In this document: in pieces, positions 5,925 to 6,625 of the stretch
Layout: every line of letters starts with the position of its first letter
Position numbering within the stretch: the stretch's first letter is position 1
Source of the DNA: Acidimicrobiia bacterium
GTDB taxonomy: Bacteria > Actinomycetota > Acidimicrobiia > Acidimicrobiales > Ilumatobacteraceae
DNA length: 6,625 nucleotides
Reading direction: 5' to 3'
NCBI GenBank assembly: GCA_013821025.1
Contig: JACDHN010000156.1
Coordinates: 1-6,625 of the forward strand
The notes under the pieces: generated by a model
Database searches by the model: none
The model's input: only the letters and a program-made list of their open reading frames with translations
Told to the model about the DNA's origin: nothing
Translations under genes and position numbers: made by a program

Positions 5925-6076
5925 TGCCACCGTCACCACCACCAAGTCCACGAAGGCGGCTGGACACTCCGACTCGATCCCACCGACCGAACCCTCACCC
6001 TGATCCGACCCGACCGCACCCAACCCGCACGACGCGACCGCCCGGCCTCTCGCCACCGTCCACTGACGCCGCCTGA
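5925..6076 (+). pseudogene. 3'-end remnant of a DUF222/HNH (13E12 family) gene
   Basis: The fragment encodes CHRHHHQVHEGGWTLRL and on through DPTDRTLTLIRPD (5925-6014), closely matching residues 374-403 of the intact HNH protein in this window: by hand 26 of 30 residues and 76 of 90 bases are identical. After that about one base is missing, and the match continues in another frame as RPPGL...DAA and a TGA at 6074-6076, mirroring the intact ending RPPGLRPDAA-stop. The similarity begins abruptly at the Cys of the second zinc cluster; the catalytic HH pair, the first CxxxxC and all of DUF222 are absent. No start codon or ribosome binding site serves it. Of the 14 base differences, 9 are synonymous, so the source was probably a divergent functional copy rather than the neighbour. 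It lies between the rhodanese and fasciclin genes, whose coding regions it does not interrupt. Confidence 0.78.
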
Positions 6077-6140
6077 GCTCCACAGCTGCCTGATGGCGAT
6101 TTGCGCCGTCGAACACCCACGATTGCAAGTCCTCCGGGCG

Positions 6141-6625
6141 CTACGGCAGCAGCACAAGGTCGATGGCGTGGACGACGCCGTTGCCCTCCTCTAGGTCCGG
6201 CGCCTCCACGGTGGCGTCCTCGATGGTCTCGTTCTCGAGATCGACCGCCAAGACATCGCCCCCGAACGTCTCCAGTTCCTCATCGGCGAACAGTTCACCG
6301 GATCGCACCCGGCCTTGGAGGATGTGCCGCTCCATCAGATCACGAAGCTGCTCATCATCGGCGAGCAGCTCGGAGCCACCCGGGCTCTGCTCCAACTGCT
6401 CGAATGCGTCGTTGGTCGGCGCCAGCAACGTCATCGGGGCTTCGATGTCGTCGAGGAGATCCTGCAGCCCGGCCTGCTCCACGTAGTCGCGAGCCTTCGA
6501 CAGCTCGAGGCACGTGTCCAGGATCTCCCACACGGTCTGGCCTTCCTGGACCGGGCAAGTGGACGGCGGATCCGTCACGGGCGTCGTCGGCGTCGTCGCC
6601 GGGGTCGTCGGCGTCGTCACCGGGG
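6141..6625 (-). CDS. Fasciclin (FAS1) domain protein, 5' end beyond the window
   Basis: The reverse strand encodes the C-terminal 161 codons (stop TAG at 6143-6141) of a surface or secreted-type protein. A Thr/Pro linker (TTPTTPA, TTPTTPV) is followed by a Cys-containing segment (C22 and C37, numbering from the codon at 6620) and one FAS1 domain: LTLLAPTNDAF-type motif H1 at 63-73 (MTLLAPTNDAFEQL), the conserved ERHILQGRV (97-105), and motif H2 NGVVHAIDLVLLP (147-159) at the very end. FAS1 domains mediate adhesion or binding in extracellular proteins. The protein is very acidic. A GTG at 6620 could be read as a start, but it encodes the Val that closes one 7-residue repeat and the frame remains open to the window edge, so the real start, presumably with a signal peptide, lies to the right. 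It is convergent with the rhodanese side. Confidence 0.92.
   Translation of the reverse strand, partial: PVTTPTTPATTPTTPVTDPPSTCPVQEGQTVWEILDTCLELSKARDYVEQAGLQDLLDDIEAPMTLLAPTNDAFEQLEQSPGGSELLADDEQLRDLMERHILQGRVRSGELFADEELETFGGDVLAVDLENETIEDATVEAPDLEEGNGVVHAIDLVLLP
6583..6625 (-). repeat. 21-bp tandem repeat encoding a Thr/Pro linker
   Basis: Two adjacent copies of a 21-bp unit (starting at 6583 and 6604 on the plus strand, pattern GTCGTCGGCGTCGTC then RCCGGG) differ at one or two bases. They encode the 7-residue units TTPTTPA and TTPTTPV of the fasciclin protein. The array reaches the window edge, so the copy number is unknown. Such Thr/Pro stretches are usual extended, possibly glycosylated, linkers in secreted actinobacterial proteins. 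Confidence 0.8.

Noticed and set aside
5724..6194. Open frame running through the HNH remnant, considered as an intact small gene
   Set aside because: Its first part is a shadow of the rhodanese and its last part is antisense to the fasciclin gene; only the middle has homology, and that homology changes frame.
1..6625. A previously undescribed multi-gene system (defence island, biosynthetic cluster, CRISPR)
   Set aside because: Every substantial gene belongs to a known family, orientations are mixed with separate promoters, and no direct-repeat array, toxin-antitoxin pair or integrase is visible. The HNH protein alone does not make a defence system.

Overview
The window is GC-rich, densely coded bacterial DNA of actinobacterial character. 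The evidence for this is a DUF222/HNH protein of the 13E12 type, a SpoIID/LytB-domain protein with its GHxxGMSQYGA motif near the N-terminus, GTG starts, and TANNNT boxes placed 6-9 nt before start codons, as in leaderless actinobacterial promoters. A secreted fasciclin-domain protein and the overall gene set would fit the class Acidimicrobiia, but that placement is an inference; there is no rRNA or other marker gene to settle it.

Layout, left to right. Positions 1-363 (minus) hold the N-terminal part of a major facilitator transporter that runs off the left edge. It diverges from a small MmcQ/YjbR-family protein (446-787, plus), which converges tail to tail, 18 bp apart, with a RidA-family protein (806-1201, minus). 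A 122-bp divergent promoter region follows, then a DUF222/HNH nuclease-like gene (1324-2586, plus), an M20 metallohydrolase of the ArgE/DapE group (2741-4009, plus), a secreted SpoIID/LytB protein (4082-5377, plus) and a single-domain rhodanese (5470-5847, plus). Positions 5925-6076 hold a broken fragment homologous to the 3' end of the HNH gene in this same window. The right edge has a fasciclin (FAS1) domain protein (6141-6625, minus) whose start lies outside the window.

The genes do not form an obvious pathway. Most appear to be separately promoted housekeeping or accessory genes: transport, amide hydrolysis, imine/enamine chemistry, sulfur transfer, and cell-wall or surface proteins. Several plus-strand genes have their own candidate leaderless promoter. 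The rhodanese is the exception and has a strong Shine-Dalgarno sequence.

I found no convincing new multi-gene system, CRISPR array, tRNA, rRNA or intact mobile element. The most informative oddity is the HNH-gene remnant: its differences from the intact copy are mostly synonymous, which suggests it came from another functional family member rather than being a recent decayed copy of the neighbour.
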